Assembly: GCA_964647485.1 (NCBI GenBank)
Contig: CAZYHV010000005.1
Coordinates: 62,001-126,000, forward strand
Direction of reading: 5' to 3'
DNA length: 64,000 bases
Source: FW021-bin31 sp964647485
GTDB lineage: Bacteria > Bacteroidota > Bacteroidia > Chitinophagales > Chitinophagaceae
The notes beneath the pieces are model-generated. The model was given only the letters and a program-made list of their open reading frames with translations. It ran no database searches and was not told the origin of the DNA. Of this stretch, positions 42,909-52,129 are shown piece after piece. Positions within the stretch are counted from its first letter, which is position 1; every line of letters starts with the position of its first letter. The position numbers were made by a program, and so were the translations under genes.

Positions 42909-44333
42909 CTATCCCCTCACCCCTGTATTGGCTCCTTCTTTCAAAGAAAGATCCACCGGTTTATTTGTTTTCCAGGAACCACGTGTAAAATCGGGAACAT
43001 CTAAAGTCATCGATTTATTAGCTACAGAGAGGCCACTCAGCGGGAAGATACAGCTCCACAAAGCAGCATCATAAACATCTTGATCTAACGGCAAACCATT
43101 CCTCAAACAATCGATCGTTCTCCAATCCATCATAAAGTCCATTCCACCATGCCCCCCTACTTTCTTGGCCATTTTCCCTACTTTTTTAACAATCGGCACT
43201 TCATATTTCTTATGTACTCCTTGCATCTCTTCTTCATTCAGCCAATGATGCCCCCCATTAGAAATCTTACCCGGTAATGGATACTTCAAAGCCGTCCCCT
43301 CTGTACCCACAACTTTATGAATGCGAGAATACACATTGGGGGAGGTCACATCATGTTCGATCATTATGGTTTTTCCTTGGTGAGTGCGAACCGTTGTCAC
43401 ATTCATATTTCCCCTGTATTGCGCTCCGACATAAGGTGCATAAAAACTATCTTTTGCTGCATATTCCTTGGCACGTTTCCCCATCATGAAGTCATTCGTA
43501 GACATGGAAACCAGGTAATCCATTTGATCTCCTCTATTTACATTCATAATCTGACAAATAGGACCTAATCCATGTGTAGGATAAAGGTTCCCATTATGCC
43601 TTGTATTCTCTCTTAATCTCCACATCCCATAATAGCCATTCTTATTAAAATTCAAGTCATATAAATTATGATTATAGGCCCCTTCTCCATGTACAACTTC
43701 TCCAAAATAACCTTGTCTGGCCATATTGAGAGTTAGTAATTCAAAGAAATCATAACAACAATTTTCCATCATCATACAATGCTTCTTTGTTTTCTCTGAG
43801 GTTTCTACAACCTGCCAGCACTCTTCTAAAGTCAATCCAATCGGCACTTCGCAACAAACATGCATACCGGCTTCCATCGCATACAATGCCATAGGCGTAT
43901 GTAAATCCCAGGGGGTCGCAATAAATACCAAATCCAAATCTCCGCTGTCACACATGTCTTTCCAGGCATCGGCTTTATCGGTATACACCTTAGGATGATG
44001 TCCTGCATCTTTTGCCATTTTCTCCGCCTTTTCCGCATGATCTCTACGAATGTCACAAACTCCTTTCACTTCCGCTCCTTCCAATTTGGTAATGGCATTC
44101 AAATGTGTAGGTCCCCGCATTCCTAAACCTATAAACCCCACTCGTACCGTATTTAATTTGGGTGCTCTATACCCACTCATATTAAAATGTGTACTTTTTT
44201 GATTCGGATAAAGAAAACGACTTATTTCTTCTTCCTTCAAATCTTTAGCAGAGCTTTTAATAAGGCCACTACTTAAAAGACTAAGTCCTGTCAATCCGGT
44301 AAATTTCAAAAAGTTTCTACGATCGTTTTTCAT
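42909..44333 (-). CDS. Gfo/Idh/MocA-fold glycosidase, GH109 type (alpha-N-acetylgalactosaminidase-like)
   Basis: The 474-residue protein has a twin-arginine signal (NDRRNFLKFTGLTGLSLLSS), so it is exported folded, in keeping with its tightly bound NAD. The Rossmann start TVRVGFIGLGMRGPTHLNAI is followed by FIATPWDLHTPMALYAMEAG, HVCCEVPIGLTLEECW and KHCMMMENCCYDFFELLTLN, the pattern of GH109 enzymes, which cleave alpha-GalNAc by an NAD-dependent oxidation-elimination route. Simple sugar dehydrogenase activity is the alternative. Two LacI-type operators lie about 130-160 bases upstream and a strong terminator follows, so it is a single regulated gene. Confidence 0.87.
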   Translation of the reverse strand: MKNDRRNFLKFTGLTGLSLLSSGLIKSSAKDLKEEEISRFLYPNQKSTHFNMSGYRAPKLNTVRVGFIGLGMRGPTHLNAITKLEGAEVKGVCDIRRDHAEKAEKMAKDAGHHPKVYTDKADAWKDMCDSGDLDLVFIATPWDLHTPMALYAMEAGMHVCCEVPIGLTLEECWQVVETSEKTKKHCMMMENCCYDFFELLTLNMARQGYFGEVVHGEGAYNHNLYDLNFNKNGYYGMWRLRENTRHNGNLYPTHGLGPICQIMNVNRGDQMDYLVSMSTNDFMMGKRAKEYAAKDSFYAPYVGAQYRGNMNVTTVRTHQGKTIMIEHDVTSPNVYSRIHKVVGTEGTALKYPLPGKISNGGHHWLNEEEMQGVHKKYEVPIVKKVGKMAKKVGGHGGMDFMMDWRTIDCLRNGLPLDQDVYDAALWSCIFPLSGLSVANKSMTLDVPDFTRGSWKTNKPVDLSLKEGANTGVRG

Positions 44334-44459
44334 AATGATGTTTTTGTAACAAGTAAAGCTCTTTCTTATAATAATTTAGGGGGTCAATTTTTTTGTAAGA
44401 TAAAGGCATTCTTCAGGTATTCCAATTTTTTGAAGGAGGAATCCTTTTGAAGGAGACAA

Positions 44460-44495
44460 TGCAAACGTTTTCAATGCCTGATTCAACCGTTTGCG
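44460..44495. promoter_or_regulatory. Two LacI-type operators upstream of the GH109-like gene
   Basis: TGCAAACGTTTTCA (44460-44473) fits the LacI-family consensus TGnAAnCGnTTnCA at every fixed base. TTCAACCGTTTGCG (44482-44495) matches it except for two outer bases. Their CG centres are 22 bp apart, two helical turns. Two direct repeats TTTTGAAGGAG (44428-44438, 44445-44455) lie between them and the gene. Confidence 0.6.
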
Positions 44496-44512
44496 CATTT
44501 TTTAATAAAAAA

Positions 44513-45640
44513 TTACAACTTTCTTCTCAACCAATATTCATACATCGGATCCAGAAAAACCAATTTTCCCGACTCCTCATCAATCAATTCCATCTCGATT
44601 AATCGTTTTTTTATACTTACCACATGGGCTGAACTATTCAATCTGTATTTATCGAGTACGGCTCGGGAAGTCAATTGCTTTTCTCCCGAAAGAATTGCTC
44701 TTAACAAGCTAATCTGTGCAGCAGACAGTGTCTCTGTAGTATTCGAAAATAAAAGACTCAACTGATTAATCAACGATTCATGCGCTTCATAAACAATTTC
44801 TTCACGACACTTTTTATCGGTTCTAAACCAGGATTGCTGGGCTAATTGTTGCACATAATAAGGGTGATTATCAGCTAATTGAGCAATCAGAGTAGCTGAA
44901 GCTTTGCCTATTTTTTTCCCGGTATCTGTAAATCTTTTTTGAATAAAAGTAACCCAGTCGGCGGTCTTAATCTTTTCTAATAAGATCAAATCCCCAAATT
45001 TATAAAACGGCATAGAAGGATTAGAAAAGATATCCAATAACATATTCCTTTTGCTACCATACAGACAATAAGTGACCTTTTGATGTCTTTGCCAATGAGA
45101 TCGCAATTTCTTCTGAAATCCTTCCGGATCTCCAAAAGAGGCAATATTTTGAAATTCATCAATACAAATAAGGATTCGCAACTTTTTACGTTGTGCTATA
45201 TTTTCAGCCAAGTCCAGGATTTCATCGGGTTTCCGTTTAATTTCTTCAAAATTCAACCCAAATGTAAGTTCAGTCTGCATATCCGGAGAAAGCGTTATTT
45301 GAGGAATAAATCTTGACAAGAGATCTCCTGCATTTTTGGTTAGCTCTTCTAATTTCGAGGAGGTACTTTCCAAAACCTTTCCCGCTAGCGCAGTATAAAA
45401 TTCACTCTCGCTTCGAAGGTCAAAAATATCTAAATTGCATATTTTTATGGTCTTACTTTCTTTTGTCACCTCTTCCGTCGCTCGTTTTACTAATGACGTC
45501 TTCCCCCATCTCCTCGGAGAGACCAAAATGGTATTCATCTGAGACTTAAAATTACGCTTCAACAATTGTACTTCCTCCTGACGATCTGTAAAATCCGGAC
45601 GGGAGGCGACTTTGCCATAAATAAAGGGAGTTTGAGTCAT
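44513..45640 (-). CDS. Archaeal-type AAA ATPase
   Basis: The 375-residue protein starts TPFIYGKVASRPDFTDRQEE and has Walker A SPRRWGKTSLVKRA (near residue 41) and Walker B LRILICIDEFQNIASFG (near 155), followed by a sensor region and a C-terminal winged-helix part (AILSGEKQLTSRAVLDKYRL). This is the 'ATPase domain predominantly from Archaea' group (STAND-like). Such genes are patchy across Bacteroidota and have unknown roles; transfer between genomes is likely. Its promoter is overlaid by four 15-bp repeats, which points to tight, perhaps self-exerted, control. Confidence 0.85.
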   Translation of the reverse strand: MTQTPFIYGKVASRPDFTDRQEEVQLLKRNFKSQMNTILVSPRRWGKTSLVKRATEEVTKESKTIKICNLDIFDLRSESEFYTALAGKVLESTSSKLEELTKNAGDLLSRFIPQITLSPDMQTELTFGLNFEEIKRKPDEILDLAENIAQRKKLRILICIDEFQNIASFGDPEGFQKKLRSHWQRHQKVTYCLYGSKRNMLLDIFSNPSMPFYKFGDLILLEKIKTADWVTFIQKRFTDTGKKIGKASATLIAQLADNHPYYVQQLAQQSWFRTDKKCREEIVYEAHESLINQLSLLFSNTTETLSAAQISLLRAILSGEKQLTSRAVLDKYRLNSSAHVVSIKKRLIEMELIDEESGKLVFLDPMYEYWLRRKL

Positions 45641-45657
45641 GAGTAAAAATTTTATTA

Positions 45658-45723
45658 CAAATATAAGTAATTATTTTATTAGTAATAATTTTGTTAGTAA
45701 ATTATTTGTTACTAAATATTCTT
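45658..45723 (-). promoter_or_regulatory. ATPase promoter with four 15-bp operator-like repeats
   Basis: The -7 element TATATTTG (minus strand, 45658-45665) lies 17 bases before the start codon. Upstream of it stand four imperfect 15-bp units (45664-45678, 45679-45693, 45694-45708, 45709-45723) built on TTAGTAA; the last has TTACTAA, its inverse. They cover the -33 region. Confidence 0.6.
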
Positions 45724-45942
45724 AAAAGGCCTTTTAACTAAAAGATTATTAATACTTTGGAGCTTACTCAAGCACTAAATTGTTTATTCATAGTTCTATT
45801 CACTGCTATAAGCACAAAGAAACGGGATAACACCAACGTCATTCAAACTTCAATGGATTAAGGATTTCTTGTTGCTCCCAGTGTTTCCGAACAAAAGAAG
45901 AATGTCTTACCTAAATTAAAAAATAACTTTAAAATCGTTCTC
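45724..45942. other. Gap between ATPase promoter and smc
   Basis: Apart from a 23-codon open stretch on the minus strand (HSSFVRKHWEQQEILNPLKF, no start codon) I see nothing supportable here. That stretch might be the worn end of a gene I cannot name. Confidence 0.3.
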
Positions 45943-48900
45943 TTAATTCTTCATCTCCAAACTCCGAAAATCTACCGGCACCAGCTTGCTCACGCCGGCT
46001 TCCTGCATGGTGACTCCATAGATCACATCTACTGCCGCCATGGTTTGTTTATTATGGGTGACGATAATAAACTGTGATTTCTCCGAAAACTCCCGAATCA
46101 TATTGGTAAACTTCCCTACATTGGCATCATCTAAAGGTGCATCCACCTCGTCCAGAATACAGAAAGGAGCCGGTTTAATCAGATAAATGGCGAACAATAA
46201 TGCGATAGAAGTCAGTGTTTTCTCTCCACCGGACAACTGTGTAATTGCCGTAGGTCGTTTCCCTTTGGGTTTGGCCATAATTTCCACTCCTGTATTCGAG
46301 ATATCCTCCGGATCGGATAAAAACATATCTGCTTCATCCTCTTCGGTAAATAAGGTTTTAAAGACTTTAATAAAGTTTTCTCGTACTTGATTAAACGTAT
46401 CTGAAAATTTTTTATTTGCAGTATTTTCTACTTCTTTGATCGTATTCTCCAATGAATCCCGGGCTTCCACAAGATCTTGCTTTTGCTCCGCTATAAAATC
46501 CCTTCTTTTTTTTATTTCTTCAAAAGCCTCGATGGCCGTTGGATTCACCTCCCCCATTCTTTCCAACCGTTTTTTATATTTCTCGGTTTGACTTCTTAAA
46601 TAGTTGATATCTTCCTCCCCCTCGCGTTCTTCTTCCAGAATCTCTTCCAGATTAATTTGAAATTCCACATCCATTCGTTCCTTCATTCCTGAAAGCTGTA
46701 ATTTCAATTCATTGACTTCTTCCTTTAGATTTCCCAAAAGATCTTCGACTTCAGTACGTTCTCGCTGTATCTGTCGAAGCAATTTTTCCTTCTCCCCTGT
46801 TTCATTTCTTATATTATCGAAAGCCTGACGTCCTTCATTTAAATCTTGTCTTTGTTTTTCTCTTTGAAAGGCAAGTGCTCTCCTATCATTTTCAGTCTCT
46901 TCAATGACAGCTTCCGTGTTTTGAATAGTCTCTTCCGCTTTCGCTTTTTTTGATTTATTATTGGCAATTTGCTTTGTTAGTTCTTCCAATCTATTCTTTT
47001 GATATTCCAACTCCTGACGAACAGATTTTAGGAGATTCTGTTGTTGCATATATTGAATATTCAGCTCATTATACCGACCACTCACCTCATTGTATTTTTG
47101 GTCTGCCGCCTTAAATTCAGTTTCCGCTTCTTCCAAGGCCATTAACGTGCTGCTATTCTGGTCTGAAAAAGAAGATAAATCATCTTTATAATCCGTTATT
47201 TTCTCATAATTATCCTCCAACTCCTCTTTCATCTCTTCCAGTCTTTGTTCATTAGAAGAAATAAGTGCTTTTGTGTTTTCATATTTATTTTGAACACCAA
47301 ATATTCGATTTTGAAGCTGGTTAATCGCATCTCTATGTTCTTCTATCTTTTTCTCATCCAATAAACCATTATATGCTGACACTTCTTTCTTCTTTTCTGT
47401 CGTCTTCCCTTCCAAAGCATCAGTACGTTCTTTGATCTGAGTAATTTCTTCTTGCAACTTCTCTAAACTTTTAGATCTTCCCAACTTATTCCCTTCAAAG
47501 AGTCCGGCAGAACCACCTCCCATCCGCATCGTACTACGATATTTTTTCCCGGTCTTTTCAACGATAGTAATATTATTAGCTTGTTGTTCTTCTGATATAG
47601 AAGTCGTAATATAGGTACTACCCAAAAGAGATGAAATAAGAGAATGATATTTTTCATCTAATTCGAGCACTTCCATAGCGGGGATAGCATCGGGGATTTT
47701 TTCGGCAGGTGCTTTAGGTACCTCTTTGAATTGATCCAATAAGAAAAAGTGAGCTTTCCCTTTTTCCTTTTTGTCTAATAACTGAATAGCTGCTGCTGCA
47801 TCTTCTAATTGATCAACCACATAATAATTCAAATAGGGTTCGAGAACACTTTCAATGGCGGGGCGATAAGCTTCTTTGCAAAAAATCAAATCCGATAAAA
47901 GTGGTGCTTCCACCTCCCATTCTGTATTTTTTTCTAAAAATTTGATACTTTCCGGATATCCTTCCAGATTATCAACCATGGACTTCAGCAACTTGTATTC
48001 ATTATTCTTAGCATCCAATGTACGGTTTTCATTCACTAGCTGCTCTCTAAGCTTCTCAACCTCCGATTGCGCTGTCAAAATATTCTCCTTCGTGTCCTCT
48101 CTCTGTTCAAGCAGATCTTCTAGGTGTTCTTTTTCTTCCTCTAACTGTTCTTCTAATTGTTCTTTCTCCACATATTGCCCATCTAGTTCGTCTTTCTTCA
48201 CCGCATTTTCATCTTCCAATCTGGCAATAGATTGCTGGAGATTTTGAATAGAAGTATTGGTGATGGCTACCTTCTTCTCAATATCAAATCGTTCTTGTTG
48301 TTTTTCTTGTTGCTCTTTCCTTTTGGCTTCCTGGATCTCTTTTTTTTCCTCAAAAATATGCTTTGTTTCTTCTTTTATATCCGTTAATTCTTCCAATTCC
48401 TCCAAAAAATGACTTGATTTTTCTTCTTCTATCCGAGTTTGTTCATTATTTTTCTCTACTTTCTCCTTCAAATCTTCTAATCTTTCATCTGCTCCGGAAA
48501 GAAATTCTGCTATTTGGTCTTTTTGTTCTACAGCATAGGCTAATCTTTGTGCAGCTAATTTTTTATCATTCTCTTTTCCTTGTACTTGATTAACCAGATC
48601 ATTAAAAGTTTGTTGTAAATCTTGAAGTTCCTTTTCCTTTTCTGTATAAACAACTTTTAATCGTTCGATTTCGGCATCTGTTTTCTTTAAATCTGTATCC
48701 AGTTCCTGCTTACGATCTTCCCGAGTCTGTTGTTTTTCATTCAGATCGGTAAACCTTTGGTGAAAGCCTTCCATGGAAGCTTTCGCCAGCTCAATACTCG
48801 TTGTTTTATATTTCTTTTTTAATTTATAATAACGCTCGGCTTTTCTGGCTTGACCTTCCAAAGTTTTCATATTCCCCTCTATCTCGTACAATAAATCTTC

Positions 48901-49473
48901 AATACGGTCTAAGTCCTGTTGGGTGGCTTTTAATTTCTTCTGAGCTTCTTTTTTTCTGGTTTTATAAATGGATACACCTGCGGCCTGTTCTAACATTTTA
49001 CGACGGCTATTGTCCTTATCTTTAATGATTTCATCTACCATCGCCAGTTCAATAATTGCATAGGTATCGCTACTTATACCGGTATCTAAAAAAAGGTTAT
49101 GAATATCTTTTAACCGACAAACCACGTCATTGAGACGATACTCACTATCTCCATTTTTAAAATATTTGCGTTGAACAGTAACCGTACTAAACTCGGTAGG
49201 GAGCAGATTTCGCGTATTTTCAAAAGTAAGTGCAACCTCAGCAAGACCACTAGAGGATCTAGATTTTGAACCATTAAAGATTAATCCCGACATTTTTTCA
49301 CTCCGCAATGCACTGATTTTATGCTCCCCTATGGCCCAACGAATAGAATCAATAATATTACTTTTCCCGCATCCATTCGGTCCGATAACTCCGGTCATTC
49401 CTTTATCAAAATGCAAAACCGTCTTGTCAGCAAAGCTTTTGAAACCCTTTATTTCTAATGTCTTTAATCGCAC
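45943..49473 (-). CDS. smc: Chromosome segregation protein SMC
   Basis: SMC dimers with ScpA/ScpB extrude DNA loops to compact and separate chromosomes. The 1176-residue product has the N-terminal ATPase half with Walker A GVIGPNGCGKSNIIDSIRWA (near 29-48), two long coiled coils (about 170-500 and 670-1010), a hinge (about 510-660) with GGGSAGLFEGNKLGRSKSLE at its end, and the C-terminal half with signature LSGGEKTLTSIALLF and Walker B FCILDEVDAPLDDANV. It has full family length. ScpA and ScpB are not in the window. Confidence 0.97.
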   Translation of the reverse strand: MRLKTLEIKGFKSFADKTVLHFDKGMTGVIGPNGCGKSNIIDSIRWAIGEHKISALRSEKMSGLIFNGSKSRSSSGLAEVALTFENTRNLLPTEFSTVTVQRKYFKNGDSEYRLNDVVCRLKDIHNLFLDTGISSDTYAIIELAMVDEIIKDKDNSRRKMLEQAAGVSIYKTRKKEAQKKLKATQQDLDRIEDLLYEIEGNMKTLEGQARKAERYYKLKKKYKTTSIELAKASMEGFHQRFTDLNEKQQTREDRKQELDTDLKKTDAEIERLKVVYTEKEKELQDLQQTFNDLVNQVQGKENDKKLAAQRLAYAVEQKDQIAEFLSGADERLEDLKEKVEKNNEQTRIEEEKSSHFLEELEELTDIKEETKHIFEEKKEIQEAKRKEQQEKQQERFDIEKKVAITNTSIQNLQQSIARLEDENAVKKDELDGQYVEKEQLEEQLEEEKEHLEDLLEQREDTKENILTAQSEVEKLREQLVNENRTLDAKNNEYKLLKSMVDNLEGYPESIKFLEKNTEWEVEAPLLSDLIFCKEAYRPAIESVLEPYLNYYVVDQLEDAAAAIQLLDKKEKGKAHFFLLDQFKEVPKAPAEKIPDAIPAMEVLELDEKYHSLISSLLGSTYITTSISEEQQANNITIVEKTGKKYRSTMRMGGGSAGLFEGNKLGRSKSLEKLQEEITQIKERTDALEGKTTEKKKEVSAYNGLLDEKKIEEHRDAINQLQNRIFGVQNKYENTKALISSNEQRLEEMKEELEDNYEKITDYKDDLSSFSDQNSSTLMALEEAETEFKAADQKYNEVSGRYNELNIQYMQQQNLLKSVRQELEYQKNRLEELTKQIANNKSKKAKAEETIQNTEAVIEETENDRRALAFQREKQRQDLNEGRQAFDNIRNETGEKEKLLRQIQRERTEVEDLLGNLKEEVNELKLQLSGMKERMDVEFQINLEEILEEEREGEEDINYLRSQTEKYKKRLERMGEVNPTAIEAFEEIKKRRDFIAEQKQDLVEARDSLENTIKEVENTANKKFSDTFNQVRENFIKVFKTLFTEEDEADMFLSDPEDISNTGVEIMAKPKGKRPTAITQLSGGEKTLTSIALLFAIYLIKPAPFCILDEVDAPLDDANVGKFTNMIREFSEKSQFIIVTHNKQTMAAVDVIYGVTMQEAGVSKLVPVDFRSLEMKN

Positions 49474-49588
49474 AGCGTCTTATTTTTTTCAAGTGGGTCG
49501 TAATTTAGAAATATTTAATGAATATAAAAGTGAAAATGTCCGATAATTAAAATACTTTTATCGTTTTTTTATAAGACAAACCATCTAT

Positions 49589-50194
49589 ATGATTGAAAAA
49601 CTAGAGGCAATCGATCGTAAATTATTTCTTTTCCTGAATGGTCATCACAGTGCTTTTTTTGACCCCATCATGTATTGGATTAGTAATAAATACTTCTGGA
49701 TTCCATTTTACCTTTTGATCGTCATTTTGATTATCATAGCTTATAAAAAGCGATCTATTTTGATTTTTATACTTACTGCCGGTCTGGTTGCACTAAGTGA
49801 CCAACTTTCATCCCATTTAATTAAACCATGGGTAGGACGATTGCGCCCCTCTCATGACCCGGCATTAGAAGGATTGGTACATCTCAGTAAGGCCGGACCG
49901 GGAGGTCTCCATGGGTTTGTTTCCGGTCATGCGACCAATAGTTTTGCTTTGTTTGTTTTTCTTAGTCTCATCTTAAGCACAAGATTTAAATGGTTGAAAT
50001 ATGTTTTGTTGTTTTGGGCTATCATCGTCTCTTACAGTAGAATATACAATGGCGTACATTTTCCGGGAGATGTTTTATGCGGCGCTATATTAGGATGCAT
50101 AGTAGGATATGGAATGGCGATGCTTTATAAATGGATTACCCCTGACAATCATCCTTTAAATTCTGTCCAATCTACAAAAAATAAGAATAAATAA
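49589..50194 (+). CDS. PAP2 family phosphatase
   Basis: This is a membrane acid phosphatase of the PAP2 superfamily, whose members dephosphorylate undecaprenyl diphosphate, phosphatidylglycerol phosphate or lipid A. The 201-residue product has six hydrophobic segments and the three active-site motifs in order: KPWVGRLRPS, SGHATNSFALF and SRIYNGVHFPGD. The active site would face the periplasm. The substrate is not predictable from sequence. It is divergent from smc. Confidence 0.92.
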   Translation: MIEKLEAIDRKLFLFLNGHHSAFFDPIMYWISNKYFWIPFYLLIVILIIIAYKKRSILIFILTAGLVALSDQLSSHLIKPWVGRLRPSHDPALEGLVHLSKAGPGGLHGFVSGHATNSFALFVFLSLILSTRFKWLKYVLLFWAIIVSYSRIYNGVHFPGDVLCGAILGCIVGYGMAMLYKWITPDNHPLNSVQSTKNKNK

Positions 50195-50279
50195 GCCCCT
50201 CCTATCCAACCCAATTGACAATTGTAAACTGTATTTATTTTAAATCCGTAGTTCGAGATTCCCCTACGTTAAAAATACT

Positions 50280-50924
50280 ATGAGAATGCCTTCTTCCAGC
50301 CACCCCTCCCAAAGACTCCAATTATTACTTGCCGGTTTTCATATCCTAGTTATTGCATCCAGCAATTATCTGGTTCAATTTCCAATTACCATTTTCAGCT
50401 ATAAAGCTACATGGGGAGCTTTTACCTTTCCTTTTATTTTTTTGGCAACAGACTTAACCGTACGTATGTTAGGGGCTAAAACAGGACGGCGGGTTATTTT
50501 TTATGCCATGATTCCCGCATTATTGGTCTCCTATATTTTTACTACAGGTTTCCGTCATGGCAGTTGGATGGGAATGGAACACCTTTTTCAATTTAATCTT
50601 TTTGTGTTCAGAATTGCCTTAGCCAGTTTTTCCGCTTATGTGGTAGGGCAGATATTAGACGTCTTTGTTTTCAATAAGTTACGACAACATAAACAGTGGT
50701 GGCATGCGCCACTGGCATCCGCAATCTTTGGCAATTTTATGGATACGGTAACTTTCTTTTTTATTGCTTTTTACAGAACATCAGATCCTTATCTGGCCAA
50801 TAATCTAGTGGAAATAGCTACAGTTGACTATTGTTTTAAAATTTCTATTAACGCCCTCATTTTTTTGCCCCTTTATAAAATAATTCTAAACCAGATTATA
50901 AAACTAATTGCGAGAAATAAATAA
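50280..50924 (+). CDS. Queuosine precursor transporter (YhhQ/DUF165 family)
   Basis: YhhQ-family proteins import 7-cyano-7-deazaguanine or preQ1 for queuosine tRNA modification. The 214-residue product has six hydrophobic segments and the family marks FIFLATDLTVRMLGAKTGRR, near residue 60, and HAPLASAIFGNFMDTVTFFF with the conserved Asp. The family call is solid; the substrate is taken from the E. coli member. It ends 12 bases before the prfB stop, convergent. Confidence 0.9.
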   Translation: MRMPSSSHPSQRLQLLLAGFHILVIASSNYLVQFPITIFSYKATWGAFTFPFIFLATDLTVRMLGAKTGRRVIFYAMIPALLVSYIFTTGFRHGSWMGMEHLFQFNLFVFRIALASFSAYVVGQILDVFVFNKLRQHKQWWHAPLASAIFGNFMDTVTFFFIAFYRTSDPYLANNLVEIATVDYCFKISINALIFLPLYKIILNQIIKLIARNK

Positions 50925-50936
50925 GGGGGGCAGCTT

Positions 50937-52020
50937 TTACTCTTTTTGCCACATCAGATAAGCTTTTACAAAACCATCCAAAGCCCCATCCATAACAGGA
51001 TCCACATTACCTACTTCATAATCGGTTCGATGATCCTTTATCATTTTATAAGGATGGAAAACATAAGAACGAATTTGTGAGCCCCATTCTATCTTTCTCT
51101 TTTTGGCGTTTTCCTTATCTTTCAATTCTTCTTGTTTCCGGAGTTCTTCTTCATACAACCTGGATCTCAACATAGTCATCGCTTTTTCTCTATTCTCACC
51201 TTGCGTACGAGATTGTTGGCATTCTACAATAATTCCTGAGGGAACGTGCTTGAGACGAACAGCAGTTTCTACTTTATTCACATTTTGACCTCCTTTCCCT
51301 CCGGAACGGTAAAAATCCCATTCCAAGTCTGCTGGATTTATTTCAATTTCAATAGTATCATCTGCTAAGGGATATACAAAAACGGAGGCAAAAGAAGTAT
51401 GTCTTCTGGAATTTGCATCAAAAGGAGAAATCCGTACCAATCGATGAACCCCGTTTTCAGACTTCAACAAGCCATAGGCAAAGTCACCATTAAACTCTAA
51501 TGTTACCGATTTTATACCGGCTGTATCTCCTTGTTGCAAATCTACTTCACTTACTTTCCAGCCTTGTTTCTCTCCATACATTCTATACATCCGCATCAAC
51601 ATTTCTACCCAATCCTGGCTTTCTGTTCCTCCGGCACCTGCATTAATGGTAAGCATAGCAATGGCTTCATCTTCCGGCTTATCGAGTGTAGATTTAAATT
51701 CTAGCTCATCTAATAAAGCAACCGCTATTTCTTGTGCTTTTTCCACCTCTTCTTCAGAAGCTTCTCCTTCCTTTTGAAAGTCAAACAACACTTCCACATC
51801 CTCTACAGCCGTTTTTACTTTTTCATAAAAATTGACCCAGTAGGTGTTGCTTTTTATTTCCTTCATGACTGCCGTCGCCCGTTCGTGGTCTTCCCAAAAG
51901 CCGGGAGCCAGCGTCAACTGTTTATCCTTCTTAATTATTGTTAATCTATCGGAGACGTCAAAGATACCTCCTCAGTCCCTCAATCCGGGACTTCATATCT
52001 TTTAGCTGATCGTGGGTCAT
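50937..52020 (-). CDS. prfB: Peptide chain release factor 2 with programmed +1 frameshift
   Basis: RF2 ends translation at UGA and UAA. The gene starts at ATG 52020 with 20 codons (MTHDQLKDMKSRIEGLRRYL) that run into an in-frame TGA at 51958-51960. The context is AGGAGG, TAT, CTT, TGA, C, the same layout as the E. coli RF2 frameshift site. A +1 shift at CTT reads GAC and continues DVSDRLTIIKKDKQ to the stop at 50937, giving about 360 residues. Later come the codon-reading SPF motif (VRISPFDANSRR) and the peptidyl-hydrolysis GGQ (YRSGGKGGQNVNKVE). When RF2 is scarce, slow termination at UGA favours the shift, so the protein controls itself. Confidence 0.96.
51957..51973 (-). promoter_or_regulatory. 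prfB +1 frameshift signal
   Basis: The minus strand reads AGGAGGTATCTTTGAC: an internal Shine-Dalgarno-like AGGAGG, three bases, the slippery CTT, then TGA followed by C. Each element of the bacterial RF2 recoding site is present. Confidence 0.93.
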
Positions 52021-52052
52021 CTATAAAAGAGATAAGAATATAAGAAAAGAAA

Positions 52053-52100
52053 GTTAAAGCCCCGAAATATGCCTATGAAAATACTTCGGGATTCTTTAAC
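52053..52100 (-). terminator. Probable terminator of the DUF3276 gene
   Basis: Read on the minus strand, GTTAAAG...CCCGAA pairs with TTCGGG...CTTTAAC with a small internal loop, followed by a T-rich stretch. It lies 30 bases past the DUF3276 stop and 33 bases before the prfB start. Confidence 0.55.
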
Positions 52101-52129
52101 TATCCATTAAATCATTCGATAAAAGTGGG

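Noticed and set aside
45664..45723. CRISPR-like array
   Set aside because: There are only four imperfect 15-bp units with no spacers and no cas genes; an operator array is more fitting.
47876..48247. Plus-strand Ser-rich frame of 123 codons
   Set aside because: It is the antisense of the Glu/Lys-rich smc coiled coil, which always gives Ser/Phe-rich shadows.
50937..51917. prfB as a 326-codon gene with a TTG start
   Set aside because: The missing N-terminus is found upstream in another frame behind a complete +1 frameshift site, so the gene starts at 52020.
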